A stretch of 64,000 bases of DNA, from the NCBI RefSeq assembly GCF_029962835.1, contig NC_080575.1, positions 40,648,336 to 40,712,335 on the forward strand, given 5' to 3'. This document shows positions 47,009 to 60,088 of the stretch, piece after piece. Source of the stretch: Magnolia sinica (taxonomy: Eukaryota > Streptophyta > Magnoliopsida > Magnoliales > Magnoliaceae). The first letter of the stretch is position 1. Every line of letters begins with the position of its first letter. The notes beneath the pieces were generated by a model, which did not search any database, was not told the DNA's origin, and saw only the letters and a program-made list of their open reading frames with translations. The position numbers were made by a program, and so were the translations under genes.

Positions 47009-47945
47009 ATTCTCTCAATCCCAAAATTATCAATTCAAGCTGATAAAAGCCTTCATTAAGAGAGAGAGAAGTTCTCATTATTATCAAGCTATTGCATGGT
47101 ATTTTTAATATTTATTTAATAGCTTTTTTGTTTTAATTCCTAGATCTCCTATTTTATGAATTTTATTCTATAAAGAGAGTAGATACTCTTTTTTAAGATC
47201 TTGAAGAATTCAAACAAGTAGCCATTGGTTTGAATTTATTTAAAATCAATCTAGAACCTAAAACCCTTGTTTATATGACTGGTCGTTGAACAATCTACGA
47301 CAAGAGAAGCAGTTCTACAGGTCACATTAAGAAATATGTCTTCAAGGTGAAGATAAGTATATTCTATCTTTTGTATTTTGGTTTTATTGAGATAGCCACA
47401 AATCTCATTTGTTAATTTTTCTGAGATAGCAAGAAAATCTCATGAGGATTTTTTTTTGTAATAGCCCTTTAAAATCACAACTGTATCAGGTTTTAAAGTG
47501 ATCATGTGAAAACCTTGTTTATAGTGAAAGCCAATATCACGTGAATAATTATTATTGGGAGTGAAGTAGGTGTGGTTGTTTGAGAACAGTTGTTGTACAT
47601 ATCAAACTACTATAACTCTTGGTGTTGTGGTGAATGTTTACTTTTTTGCATTTGTGGAGAATAGTTGTAATTTTATTTATGTAAAAATAGTAAATGTTTG
47701 TAATATATAGCTTTATTTTCTCTTGCTTGGTTTGAGATCTTAATCCTTACGATCGTTTGTGAAATAAGGTTGTTCTACCTAAACTTTGTTTTGGGTGTAG
47801 GTTATCCTACGAACTAGTTTGAATCAATTTTTCAATACTAGTGCGATTAAGTTTTCTGATTTATTTATTATTTCAGCGCTTTAATTTTTATTTGGCATAG
47901 TCCTATTCACCCCTCCCTCTAGGACTATTAAGCTCACCTTTTTCA

Positions 47946-48168
47946 AGGTGGATGGTGGTGATGTATTGATCGCATCCAAATATGGTTACCTCGGTAATGA
48001 CTGAATTTTGAATTTAAGGCACCTCATACAACATAACTTCTTACAAAGATTGGTTCACCAGTTATAGCGAGTACAAAGGTGACAAATTTTTATGGGCAAT
48101 TACATTACTTATAAGGTGATTGGCACCAGTTTGGTGCACATCAGGATGTTCGATAGGGTGAAGCATAT
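47946..48168 (+). pseudogene. Copia protease-region remnant
   Basis: Plus-strand sequence reads, with stops and one frame change, 'DGGDVLIASKYGYLGND', then a KDWFTSYSEYKG-like segment, 'MGNYITYKVIGT' and 'HIRMFDRV', the usual protease / gag-pre-integrase stretch of TNT1-like copia elements (relatives have DSG...HM..KDWF...MGN..CKV.G.GTV.IKM.DG). It stops at CATAT (48164-48168) where a solo LTR is inserted; the reading resumes in register after the second CATAT at 50121. Confidence 0.7.
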
Positions 48169-50120
48169 TGTTCACTCCCCAAGTATAGGGTTGTGATGTA
48201 GTAATAAACTCGGTAAGACCGAGGTCGAATCCACAGGGACTGAAACTTGTACGTTTCCTGAAACTAGGTAGAAATAGAACTAGCCTAAGATGCAATCTAA
48301 ATCAAATATAAATTGATGAATAATGGTGAGAGATCAATGTAAAACTTAAGGAATTTAGAGGAAGGAAACTAGGGATTCAGAGGATCCACTTGTAGAGATC
48401 AGGGAGATCTTATGCCTGCATCAAGAATTATTGAATTTAAACTGAACTTACTTGATCTGGTTTTCAAGAGATGAAAGGTATATGAATTAGAATGGATTTC
48501 ATCATCTAACCATGCCCAGGAGACAAAGCAAACAACAGGATTAAACTAATTACCAACCAATCAATAGTGCATGAAAAGTTAGGAAGGGTACTGTCATCCG
48601 ACCATGCCCATGAGACGATGGTGAACAACAGGGCTTCCTGACGTCATAAACATAAAAGGAAAGAAACATGCTCAAAGCTATCTCAGACCCATTGTAATTT
48701 CAGTCACAATAGACCATTAAAAACTACAAACATCCCTTAATAATTAAACCACAATTAAGTTCAATTCACAATTAAATAATTAAATCAACAAATAGAGTCT
48801 CCCATCTCACTACAAGCTTCACCTCTTAGCCCTAGCTAAGAGGTTTAGCCAATCACGGGCATGATTAAGAAATTCACAATAGACAAAAGAAGAAGAAAAG
48901 AAAGAAGAAAACCAAGTCCAGCCCCCTTCTCTGTCGCTGCTCACGCTCAGCCGCTGCTCACCCAAGCTTCCCTGTTCTAACCGAGATCCAGTCCCTTCCC
49001 TTCAGTCGTACCAAAAATGCCCCCCTTTTCCTTCAATCTCTCCCTCCTTCTTATAGTCATCCAGCGCCCTAGAGAGGGAGTTACGCACTCCTCTTTACGC
49101 AGCACAACTCGGAAGGAAATCGTGCGTAAGGCGTACGCACGTTATGCAGTGAAAGCTCCAAACCACTTGCGTTTGGATGAATGATCGGGACGCTGACTGT
49201 CCCAGATTTTGCAAATATCTTCATGGCTAGGGTCAATCCTGGCTTGGGCATCATCTGGACGGTTTTGATCACCAATCCGATCACAGGAAGTGGCCCACAA
49301 TCGGCCGGAAGTACCGGATTTCCCGGACGCGAAAACAAGGTGCGTAATATGCTTACGCTGTACTGATGGTGGGGCCCACATAGCTTTTGTTTTGAGAAAT
49401 CCACGCCGTCCACTGCCTTCTGCTCGAAAAACCAGGTGGGAATCACTGTTTTTGGATCAAATTCTATGTGGCCCACAATATCTTCTATTCCACCGTTCAT
49501 CGTGCATTTAACGGTTAGGATCCTGCAACATCTTACATGGTCTCAAGAGGCTACCTTGGTGAGGTAAATACCCCACCTATGCACACAATGGACGGTCCCG
49601 ATTGATGCTTTGGAAGAGGGGTGGGCCCCACTGAGAGGAACTGGCGGACCTACGTTCGCCGCTGTGAGAGAGTCCGGATTTGAGAAGAAGAGTCGGTCAG
49701 CGCTTGCTGACCGACTTTTGAATTTTTGGTGTGCGCCTGGTGCACCTGCGTAACGTGTACATGCACTACCTGTATGGGTCCTACAGAGATGTTTGCGAGA
49801 AATCTACTCCGTCCATCTGGTTCTTCACATGATTTAAGGCATTGAGACCGAAGATGAGGTGTATCCATAGATCAGGTGGGCCCCAGATTAGTAATTTGTG
49901 GGCTGATCTGTCCATTGGGCCACTTTCACAGTGATTCAGGAGCTGAAATTTTACGTGTACGGTTCATTTATGGTCCTCAGGCCACGTATGGAGTTTTGAA
50001 CTGATTAGATGGTGGGAACCCCATGATCTTGCATTCTGGACACTCTTTCTTGTAGTGAGTACTATGTTTGTAAATCCTGGCAACAACTGGGGTCTGATAT
50101 GCAATATTCGACCCTCAACA
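48169..50120 (-). mobile_element. Solo LTR, gypsy-like, with perfect 5-bp TSD CATAT
   Basis: On the minus strand it starts TGTTGAGGGTCGAATATTGC and ends CCCTATACTTGGGGAGTGAACA-type sequence. TSD CATAT is identical at 48164-48168 and 50121-50125; the interrupted copia reading confirms both boundaries. Length 1952 bp. Near its end, minus strand, 'GGATTCGACCTCGGTCTTAC' is a motif seen at the 3' ends of several gypsy LTRs. A TATA-like CTATAAGAAGGAGGG lies near 49045-49060. The 139-residue minus frame at 49081-49500 has no known motif. Confidence 0.85.
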
Positions 50121-50829
50121 CATATCCTAACGAATGTGAGACATGTTCCTGACCTCATGAAGAATCTTACTCTCTTGAAGCACTAAAGGCACTTGGGTGC
50201 AAGTTCACTGGTTTTGATCGGGTCCTTAAAATTTTTAAAGGGACTCTTGTAGTAATGAAAGTGTAGCAGAATAGCAATCTTTACAAGTTGATTAGAATAT
50301 CGTATCAAGTGAAGTTGCAGCATTTGTGGCAGAGTCGACATTGGCACGTTTATGGCAAGCTCGTCTGGGTGACATGAGCGAACATGTATGAGGGTACTTT
50401 CTGTTCATAGCTTGATTCATGTATTAAAAAATAAATATGATATATTTGCTACATTCAATGTGTGGAAGGCAGTGGTTGATAAGTAGACAAGATAGGTATT
50501 GAAGATTTTAAAGACATATAATGGAGGTGAATTCAATTTAAAGGAATTCAATTAGTTTTATAAATATGAGAGATTATAAGAAACAATACAATAAGACACA
50601 CACTTGAACAGAATGGTGTAGCGGAACATATGAATTGGATTCTCTTGAAGAGAGTCTGATGCATGTAGAGTAATACTAGATTGGGCAAGGAGTTGTGGTC
50701 TGAAGCCGTGAATACAGCTTGTTATCTAATGAATAGGTCATCTTCTAAACTGATATACTATAAAATTTTTGGAAAGATGTAGAGTGGTCATGATGTTGAC
50801 TACTTAGGGTTGCATTATTTAATTATAAC
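50121..50829 (+). pseudogene. Copia gag-pre-integrase and integrase remnant
   Basis: Starts with 'LTNVRHVPDLMKN' (50129-50170), continues with GAG_pre-integrase-like sequence containing 'MSEHV' near 50375, then the integrase core. Recognisable pieces are 'TYNGGEF' near 50518-50535, 'EQNGVAEHMN' near 50605-50635, and 'LGKELWSEAVNTACYLMNR' near 50680-50735. Many stops and frameshifts. It ends at ATAAC (50825-50829), the TSD of LTR-A3. Confidence 0.75.
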
Positions 50830-52333
50830 TGTCATGCCCCAAACCCGAAAATCGGATTCACAAGAATCCTGATCGCCGAATCTGGTGCCGACAGCCTCCG
50901 TAGTACCCCATTCTCGGTTCCTAGCTTCCATATGCTAGATCCCGATTCTGGGATCCTACAAGGAGGATTTTTTTTGTACATTTAACTCATAATAAGCATA
51001 ACCACAAGATTACCCAATTCACAAAGGCAACATTATCATCACATATCCACTAATATAATCATTTCAGTACAATGCTAAAAAGGAAATACATAAATCGAAA
51101 ATCAAGCTCCAGAAGACCACTGTATGCTCTAAGCTCAACATTGCCGCAACCTAACATCACCTGCACACATCTATCGTGCATAAACTTATAGAAAGCTTAG
51201 AGGGTGGTATAAGTGTGTGCACAAGCTAAGTGCCAAGTATTCAATACAATGCCATAGTTATACAATACCGAAAATACTCGTAATTCATAAATCATACAAT
51301 GTCGGAATAAGCAGAAATACTAACAAGATCATGAATTATCAGAGTAAGCAGAAATACTGACAAGATCAAGAATTATCAGAGTAAACAGAAATACTGACAA
51401 GATCACAAATCATAAGATAACAGAGTAAGCAAAAATACTGACAAGTCCATAAGTTATACAATATTAGAATACGCAATATGAATCAACTATGCAAATGAGG
51501 AGTCATAGAGCGCCAACTATAAGATGCAGAGGATGAAATGCAATATACATTCCTGATGAGTAACACAAATAGCGTCAGCCGTACCTAGACCATATAAATG
51601 CAGAAACACAATAACCCAAATTGCCATATGCCGCAGATATAATGCAATATGCGATGCGAGTGAAGTGACCATGCTAGAGTGTGAAGTCGGGATGATAGTA
51701 CGTAGTATCGTAGGCTATGAGGCCCATCACAAGGGACTTCTATCCAAACTAGTCTCATACCTAATTTGGATAGTCAGTCTCAATGTGGTAAACTCCTGAT
51801 TTGAGGTTAGTCGCGCGCCCCAACCAAAATCCTGGCCATCGCGAATATACACGTAACAAATAGTCGCGCACCACTAGCCCAAGTGGATAGTGAATGAATG
51901 AATGAATGAGTATGCAATTCCTTCTTAATAAGTCCACATATTAGTACAGTTCATCTCTGGGATCATCACCGGGGTTTAGTACACTCTAAATGGCACTGCC
52001 GCTCTCCCAGCCGCACAGTCCAAGTGAGCGTAAGAAACCTCACTATCTGTCTAGCCAGTAGTCTGTCAATACTTATTTGGCACGTCGATAGCTAACCCAT
52101 TCACAAGCTGGTCAAACTCAGCCTAGCAATGCCCCCTGCTCTCGGGCGGGTAAGGCCACACCCCCTCCCAACCGACCACGACACAGTGAGAAATGCAACC
52201 TCCTGATATTCGGCACTTGGGAGCTCATGTATCCACTCGGTCTCCACGTTGGGGCATCCTCTGGTACTAAGAGGGTTTAGGGATTTTTACCCAGGGCCAT
52301 CTATGGCAGCCCGATGCTAGAAAAATTTTTTAG

Positions 52334-55300
52334 TGTAACGCCCTGAAATTCGAGGGTCGAGCATAACTCAGCTCCGGAGTTCCAAAACATCACTTATGCA
52401 ACATATTTAATGATGGATGTATGTTGTCTGTATTAATGCATAAAACATGGAATAAATTAAGCCAAATAGCAAATATAATTCAGGGATAAGTGAAGAAAGC
52501 AAGCGGAAGACTTATAGAAATATATGTGTACAAGTGCAAATCCCTGAAGTACATATACATACCAGGTCGTAATGTAAGTATTGCTATCAAAATTACAAGT
52601 ATTAGATTACATCATTTAATTTTCCAAAAGAAATCCCAGCATCCCGCGCATCAGAACGAGGCTCACTAGAACCCATCTAAAAACTGCATAAAAGAGAAAG
52701 CAGCCTCATCATCATCCATCTCCCGCTCTGCCTCAGAGATCGCCTCAACATCTGCAACATCAGCAGCTAAGACAGAGTCTGGTGGGTGTCTAACACCGCC
52801 CCAGAACGCGGGAGTGAGTGATCAACTCAGTGGAACAATAAAGCACGGGTTAACATGTTATCAGTTCAATCAAGCAGTAATGATAAAGCAGAACAATTAA
52901 ACATGTCCTAAGTACTCTTGTTAATGCAAGGATGTATGCAGAATGATGCGTGCCCTCACGCGTACACCCTCAGCGTCTTCATCTTACGTTACGCATGACA
53001 TCTCCTCAAAGTGCGCCATGTCTACAAAGCACATGCAAATGCGGTGCATGAATATGATTACCAAGTTGTTATTAGTCCTCTTCATACAACATGCTTGGGA
53101 AGCTAAGATACCTTCCTCATATCAGCATCCAAACAGTGATCCATTCTAGGGTCGTCGGTCCTAGACATCTCATACGATCATATATTTTCAGGTCGTTGCA
53201 AAGGGCTCGTCACCAATCAATGCACGCCTATCATACCTTCGTTACTATATTAAGGCTCGTCACCTCAATGCGGTATCCAGGTATGCTCGAGGTCATTACA
53301 ATGGGCTCGTCACCAATCAATGTAGGCCGACAGCGCGAATATAGTGTCCCATACTAACATAATCGGCTCACGAGTTTGGTTGCTCATTGGTCACTACGGG
53401 GAGGCTCGTCACCCCAGCATAGGCCGACAGCTCGACCACGGTGTCCCATACCACCATGTCCGGCTCATGAGTCTTAGCGGATCAAGGTACCATGGTTAAT
53501 AGGATTTCATCGGTAAGTTGGGTACCCTAGATTCAAACAGTAGCGTCCATACATGGTGAACATACATTGGACAATCGGGTTGCTTGACGAACTCGACTAG
53601 CACGAGCGCACGTTGGGTTGACCGACATAGAGTGTGCAAACACTCCGCGTGGTCAAACCACTGCCGACAACTCTAATACGATTCGGGTTCATCTAATCAC
53701 GTCCTTCGTGGAGAAAGCAACCTCAGCCACGATGTTAAGGTTGATTACCGATTTCCTGGACTAATTCATAGTCCCACACACATTCCACTACAACAGATAT
53801 TTATAACTACAATTTAGAATAGTAATGGAACAACAGCTCAAATCATGTCGTACACCAGCATTTGAAGAATATCAACTTAACATGAATGTAAGCATAAGTA
53901 ATACATGAATTTAAACAACAAGGAATGTAACTTACATTAAGGAAATCATACACACTAGTGGGAGAGTTGAGAATCGCTTCTCAATGCCCATACTAGGTTG
54001 ATATATCACACTATAGATCATTCAGACATTTCTACAAACACTTAGAATACATAACACAACATACATGACGTATGTTGAAATACACGCATTTGGACAATTC
54101 CTTTTGCCAAGGAGTTGTCACACATACAATTAGCATACATACATGACAAATAATCATGGCAAACACAGGTTCATATTTTATACGCATACGGTACTTTATA
54201 CATACACATAGAATACACAAATCTCAATATAACACATGCATATCAGGAACGCAAAATAAACATAATATTTGGCATGTGAAATCTCATCTATAGCAAGAAT
54301 AAACCATTAGCTGGCATTGAAAGCCTTGAAAACCATAACCTATACACTTAAAGTCCGCACCTTAAGCTAGAAAAGAACACCGAACTGATTTCAGACGATA
54401 TGTCTTCGTCAACGGTGATAGAATAACCTAAAGCAAGAATAGAAATGAGCTACAACAACACAAAGACTAATCTAAGCTCTAACACAGATTAGGGTTAGGT
54501 TAACTTACCTAAAGATGAACTCAGAATCGCCGGAATAACGATTCAAAGTGAAGGTTTAAGGATGTAGAAGAGCAGAAAAGAATCTAAGATGATTCACCAA
54601 CTTCTCTCTCACTTTCTCTCTCTTTTCCTTTCTCTTTCTTAACTAGGGTTAGGAAATTCGTATGGAAAAGAGAGCTAGGGTTTAAAGGACTATAAATAGG
54701 CCTAAAATTAATGAAAATAACCCCAGGGCCAAGGTATACTTAAGGTATAACCAAAACCGGCCTCTCACGATCCAATGAAGCACTTCCGGTGGGCCTATTA
54801 CCACAAAAGGTCGGACTTAAGCTCTTTGACCATAGATCTAGGTCAAGCTGAGTTTTCGTACCGACCGGATCTTCAGATCAGCCATGGCGGACCACACTCA
54901 ATTCAACGGTCACTGAATCTCGATCAGGTCCACAAGCACAAGGACATGCCTGGGCCACCTTCCCTGATCAGAGGCTGAAATTGGGTCAGAATCCAACGGT
55001 CAGATTGCTTAAAATTGTCGCGCAAGCGACACGACTCAGATTTCATAAAATCTTATTAAATTTCCAACCGTTCTCACACTCTTCACTCCGGACTCAAACA
55101 AATCGACCCAGAACATCATCTGGACTTGATTTTTGAGGTGATGGTCAAGCCCAACATGGTGACCGCAACAGCCTAAGATCATCGCTATCGGACTTTCGAC
55201 GCGCGGTCCAGGTCCGATCCAGAACTTTCAAAAATTTCTAAGAACAACTGGATTTAGCGATGGATCCCAGATTTCAAAGTAACATAGCGCTAACTAATCT

Positions 55301-55430
55301 GCAGGTTTTGAGTCATGTAGATACAATTTAAAGTGATTGATGCAAATTTCACAAGCAATCGAGTATAGCGCTAATTACCCCAAAAAAACTACTAAGGAAA
55401 GATTAGCACAAAATTTTCAAGGTCATTACA
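52334..55430 (+). mobile_element. LTR-B, solo LTR of another gypsy family, nested in LTR-A3
   Basis: Starts TGTAACGCCCTGAAATTCG and ends AAGGTCATTACA; 3097 bp. TSD TTTAG (52329-52333) versus TTTGG (55431-55435); the flanking LTR-A3 sequence is continuous across the insert when compared with A2 near 43150 ('CCGATAC...CAGTGTCCCATATGG'). The start is typical of Tekay/Del LTRs. The middle (53150-53500) has 'GGCTCGTCACC' repeats; 'GACTATAAATAGGCC' near 54700 is a TATA box. No coding sequence. Confidence 0.85.
54698..54712 (+). promoter_or_regulatory. TATA box of LTR-B
   Basis: GGACTATAAATAGGCC on the plus strand, downstream of the 'CTCTCTCACTTTCTCTC' pyrimidine tract. It supports the plus orientation of this LTR. 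Confidence 0.55.
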
Positions 55431-55734
55431 TTTGGTGTCCCATCCGGCCATCCAAAATATGCCTATGGAGGCTACGGCCCTGATGTCGCTAGGGCGTACA
55501 GTAATCATAATGCAAAATGCATGAGTCATACAATCTAGTCATGCATCAATCCTGCGCATACTGTACGCTCATGTGAGATAACATCCGCCTATCAGGGAGT
55601 CTCATAACAACACGCTCAATGACATATGCAATGATCAACCACATCTCATAACAAACATGCAGATGATGTGTATGAGCATGTATCATGATGCTATGCTATC
55701 ACATACTCATAATCGGTATCAATAACCGGCATCG

Positions 55735-56735
55735 ACAATCGACCTCGACAATGTGGACATTTAACCAACATTACCTCCGAGGAATGACCCTCATAGATCC
55801 TAACATATAGTGGACCCATAACCTCATACAAAGGCCAAATATACAGCACCATGGGCCTTGCTCAAGAGGTTAATACACATTACGATGGACCTTTCACATG
55901 GGCCTAATATACATCACAATGGGCTCCATCGCCTGACCCTCAAATGCATCATAATGGGCCTCATCACATAGACCTCATATTCATCACATTAGGCTTAAAA
56001 CACAGGCGGAATATACATCACAATGGGCCTCAACTACGAGAAGCATATACACCATATAGGTCTTGACAATCGGCCTCGACAATCGAAATTGACACTCGAA
56101 ATTAGCTTCGACAATCGGAGTCAGCCTCGATACTTAGCTTCGACAATCGGGATCGATCGATAATCAGAATCGGTAAATCAGTCAGGTCAATCGGAATCGG
56201 CAATCGACCACAACAATTGGGATCGATCGATAATCAGAGTCGGCAAATCAGTCACGTCAATCGAAATCGGCAATCGGCCACGACAATTAGGATTGATCGA
56301 TAATCAGAATCGACAAATCGTTCACGACAATTAGATCAATTGATAATCAGAATCGACAAATCGGTCACGACAATCGGATCGATCAATAATCAGAATCGGT
56401 AAATCGGTCACGATAATCGGAGTCGGTAATTGGTTACGACAATCGGAATCGATCGATAATCAGAATTGGTAAATTGGTCATGTCAATCAGAATTGGCAAT
56501 CGGCTATAACAATCGGGATCGATTGATAATCAGAGTCGGCAAATCAGTCACGACAATCGGATCGGTCGATAATTAGAATCGGTAAATCAGTCACGTCAAT
56601 CGGAATCGGCAGTTGGCCACGACAATCGAGATCGATCGATAATCAGAGTCGGCAAATCAGTCACGACAATCGGATCGATCGATAATCAGAATCGGTAAAT
56701 CGGTCATGTCAATCGGATTCGGTAAGAATGGGCCT
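55735..56735. repeat. AATCGG higher-order array in LTR-A3
   Basis: About 1 kb. The basic AATCGG/AATCAG motif is organised into longer units of about 42 and 68 bp marked by 'GATCGATCGATAATCAGA' and 'TCGGTAAATCRGTCACG'. At least ten such units are recognisable. Confidence 0.9.
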
Positions 56736-56739
56736 AACA

Positions 56740-57725
56740 AGGCCTAATGGAAGGTCACAATGTGGACATCCAACCATCATTGCCCATCAATGTGGACATT
56801 AAACCATCATTGCTCCCAAGGCATGACCCCCCATAATCATCATTACATACATTATGGAGTAATTACACATCGCAATGGATCTCATATATATCATATTCGA
56901 CCCTATACAAAGGCCCCACATACGTCTCATTGGGCCTCACTCATGGCCCTTATACACATCACATTGGGCCTCAACCCATGGGCCATCAAATACATCAAGT
57001 AGATCGCATCCACAGGCCGCACCAATGGGCCTCATATATATCGAGTCGGCCATATCACATGGGCCGCACCAGTGAGCCTCATATACATCAAGTGGACCGC
57101 ATCCATGGGCCACACCAATGGGCTTCATATACATCGATTGGGCTGCATCAATGGGCCGCACTAATGGGCCTAATACATATCACAATGGGCCTTGCCCATA
57201 GGCCTCATATTCAAGCAGGTGGGCTCTACACATGAGCCTCATCATATCAAGTTGGGCCGTGTTAATGGGCCGCACCAATGGGCCTCATGTACAACAAGTG
57301 GGCCGCATCATTGGGCCGTACTAATGAGCCCCACAAATATATCAAGGTAGGCCTCACAGATGGGTCACAAGTATATCAAGGTGGGCACCTCGAATGGACC
57401 ACAAAATACATCAAAGTGGGCTTGACGGATGGGCCACAAAGTCATCAAAGTGGGCCCGACAAATGGGCCACAAAATACATCAAAGTGGGCTTGAAAAATG
57501 GGCCACAAAATACATCAAGTGGGCCCGACAAATGGGCCACGAAATACATCAAGGTGGGCCTATTCACATGGGCCATATGTACATCAAATGGGCTACAACA
57601 ATGGGTTAAATCAACTGGGCCAAGTCGAATGGGCCGAGTTGAATGGGCCTAGTCGAATGGGCCGAATCAAATGGGTCGACTCGAATGGGCTGAATCAATT
57701 GGCCGATCGAATGGGCCGCGCCAAT
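56740..57725. repeat. TGGGCC arrays in LTR-A3
   Basis: Irregular 25-35-bp units up to about 57340, then a regular unit of about 34 bp, 'GGGCCACAAAATACATCAAAG' plus 'TGGGC' (57365-57565), then a 14-bp unit 'GAATGGGCCGAGTC' (57610-57720). Open frames across the array are artefacts. Confidence 0.85.
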
Positions 57726-58254
57726 CATCCATCAATAGAGATCATTACAGAGCATTAAATAAATGAATAAATAAATAAATAAAATGAATCATATCCAAAG
57801 ATCATCTGGACCATACTACAACTAACAGTGGTGATATTAATTTCCCACTTTCAAATCCCAGTGGGCCCACCACAACATTTAATTTCCATCCAAACTATTC
57901 CCATGGTCACAAGGGCCTGGGGAGAAACAAATATCATATTGACCCAAAGCTTTTGTAACCCAAAGGGGGTTTCAATGGTAGGCATTCACTCCATTGTTTT
58001 CTGTAGTGTGGTCCACCTGACAACTGGATCTGTCTCTCTTGTTCTTTTTTTTCTCAAGCCTTAAAATGAGCTTTCAAAATGGTTGGACGGCTTGGATGCA
58101 ACCCATACCTCATGATGGGTCCCATAGATGGACGACGTGATTTATACATACATCGTGGTAGGCCCCATAGCAGACGGGCCCCACTGCAGATGCAGCGTCA
58201 GCCGCTGCTGATGGTTTGAGTACAGGTGGGTCCCACGTAGGGCCCACCACCATA

Positions 58255-58410
58255 TATCTTATAGTATATATTTGCATATATGTAATATTATATTATATTT
58301 ATATAATGTAATATAATATCATATAATTTAATATAATATATTATATGATAATATAATATATATAATATTATATTATATTATATTTATATAATATAATATA
58401 TCATATAGGA
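58255..58410. repeat. AT-only palindromic tract in LTR-A3
   Basis: About 150 bp of TATAATATTA-type sequence, able to fold on itself many ways. It sits where A2 has its TA/ATT microsatellites. Confidence 0.85.
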
Positions 58411-60088
58411 GCTTTAAAAAAGCCACCGTCCAGACCGTTGGAAGCTCTAGACGGTGTTGATCTTTGGCATAAATCATGTGGGTCCCACACGTGTGGCCCA
58501 CCGTAACATTTATTTTCCATCCAATGTTGATAAGGTCACACAGACTCTGGATGAAGAGGAAAGACAAATTTCATAATGATCCAAAACTCCTGGACTAATG
58601 GAGTTTCAATGGTAGTCGTTCAAGTCTACTGTTTCTTGTGATATGGGCCATCTGAGTTCCAAATATGGCTGATTTTTTGGGTGGCCCATAGTTAGGAGGG
58701 AGGCCCATCAAATGCGCGGTATTGATGTTCAACTCACATCATGGTGGGGCCTGAGGTGGGGCCCACTGACCAGCGCCCGTGCAAAGCCAAGCAGCAGACG
58801 CTGCTTGCTGCAGCGTCCAGAGGCGCTGACAGCAACAGCATCTGCTAATGCAATTTTTTTTTTTTAATTTTTGTTTTCGGGTGGTTTTTCATAGGTGGGG
58901 TCCACATCCGGGAGATCTAACCCACTGGTTGGGTTTTATGGCTCATGACGGACCAAACGAGCCCAATATGCAATATATTTTTGGCGGGTAGAAACATCAA
59001 GGTGAATTGAACGATAAAAATCCCTCTTTCTAAGCTATGGCCCTCCAGGAAATCAGATTGAGTTCATTTTTCGGCTCAACGCCTGAAATGATCTGAGGAA
59101 AAGGATGGACGGCTTGGATTAAGTACATACATCAAGGTGGGTCCTGTAGGAGCGGCCCACTCCAAGCTTAACTGGTTAGTACTCCCCAACGTCAGTTCAC
59201 ACTTCACTGGAAACACGTCCAGCGTCCAGGGATGCTGGACGGTTTGCGTGAACCATTTCATCAAGGTGGGTCCCACGCAGACCCACTTGATTAAGGTCAA
59301 TTTGATATTTGTGTTTTCCCATCACCCAGAAGGTAGGGCCCACATGGCTTGGATGGCCATGGGGTCCATTTGATGGACGGTTGGACATCACATAACTCAT
59401 TGAGTGGGCCACAAAATAAAGGAAGGAGAAAGAGAGAGAAAGAAGCACCCACAGTTAGATCTTCCCTTCCTTCTTCCGCCAATGCATGCTAGAACCCCAA
59501 TGGACAAACTTCAACGGTTGAGATGGATCATGGATGGTGGAGATGAGAGTTAGGAAGGTGGGCCACACTAGCTTCTCCCCTTGGAAGCCATGGACGTGGG
59601 TTACTTGGAGAGGTGGAGTTTGAAAATGAGAGAGAGATGAGAGAGAGGTGTAAGAGAGAGAGGGAGGTGATGTGAGTGATGGGGAGAGGGATGATGATGG
59701 GTGAAGGGTGTGTACTTGTTGTAAGAAAGAGTTGACTTAGAGGAGAGGTGGTTGTACTTGACATTAATATGTGATGTGTACCTGATTGATGGGTTTGATG
59801 TGATGCTCGCTTGAAATTTGCAACGCGCGACGTTTTTCCCTTGAACTGAACGTGGGCCCACATCTCTTGCCCGGGTATCGCCTTGGCCCGGAATATACGG
59901 CGTCGGAACCGCGGCGACGGCGCGGTTGCAAAGGTATAAGTTTCGAGTTGAGCCGACCCTGATATATGGGATACGACTCATGTTTTCTTGCAAACGTTGA
60001 TAACAGATCGCAGGTTGCCAGAATTCGACCGAGAGGACCGCGGAAGCCTACGGAACAGTACGGGCTAGGATACGGGTCTTACAGTAAC

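Larger units (their letters stand above)
41102..47945 (+). mobile_element. Solo LTR, copia (SIRE/Maximus-like), itself split by LTR-A2
   Basis: Starts TGTAAGTGCTATATTG and ends AAGCTCACCTTTTTCA; flanked by identical 5-bp TSDs AGGTG (41097-41101, 47946-47950). Without the LTR-A2 insert it is 1749 bp. The 3' part has 'TCCTATTCACCCCTCCCTCT', as in the LTR at 13725. 'AGTTCAAG' repeats fill 41190-41340, and CTCGACCAGTCGAG palindromes occur on both sides of the insert (41560-41760, 46864-46985). 'CCTATAAATAGAGGC' (about 46995) is a good TATA box. Confidence 0.85.
50830..60083 (+). mobile_element. LTR-A copy A3, solo LTR containing nested LTR-B
   Basis: Starts TGTCATGCCCCAAACCCG and ends TACGGGTCTTACA. 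TSD ATAAC (50825-50829) versus GTAAC (60084-60088), one mismatch. Total 9254 bp, about 6150 bp without the nested LTR-B and its TSD. Same internal order as A2, with a longer AATCGG array, longer TGGGCC block and several dispersed-module copies (57780-58140, 58430-58760, 58880-59280). No coding sequence. It interrupts the copia element between integrase and RT. Confidence 0.86.

Noticed and set aside
49081..49500. 139-residue minus-strand frame
   Set aside because: Inside the solo LTR 48169-50120, with fragments of the GTGGGGCCCAC module translated; no recognisable domain.
55735..56735. Regularly repeated short units resembling a CRISPR array
   Set aside because: Units are contiguous variants of one motif with no unique spacers, in plant nuclear DNA within an LTR.
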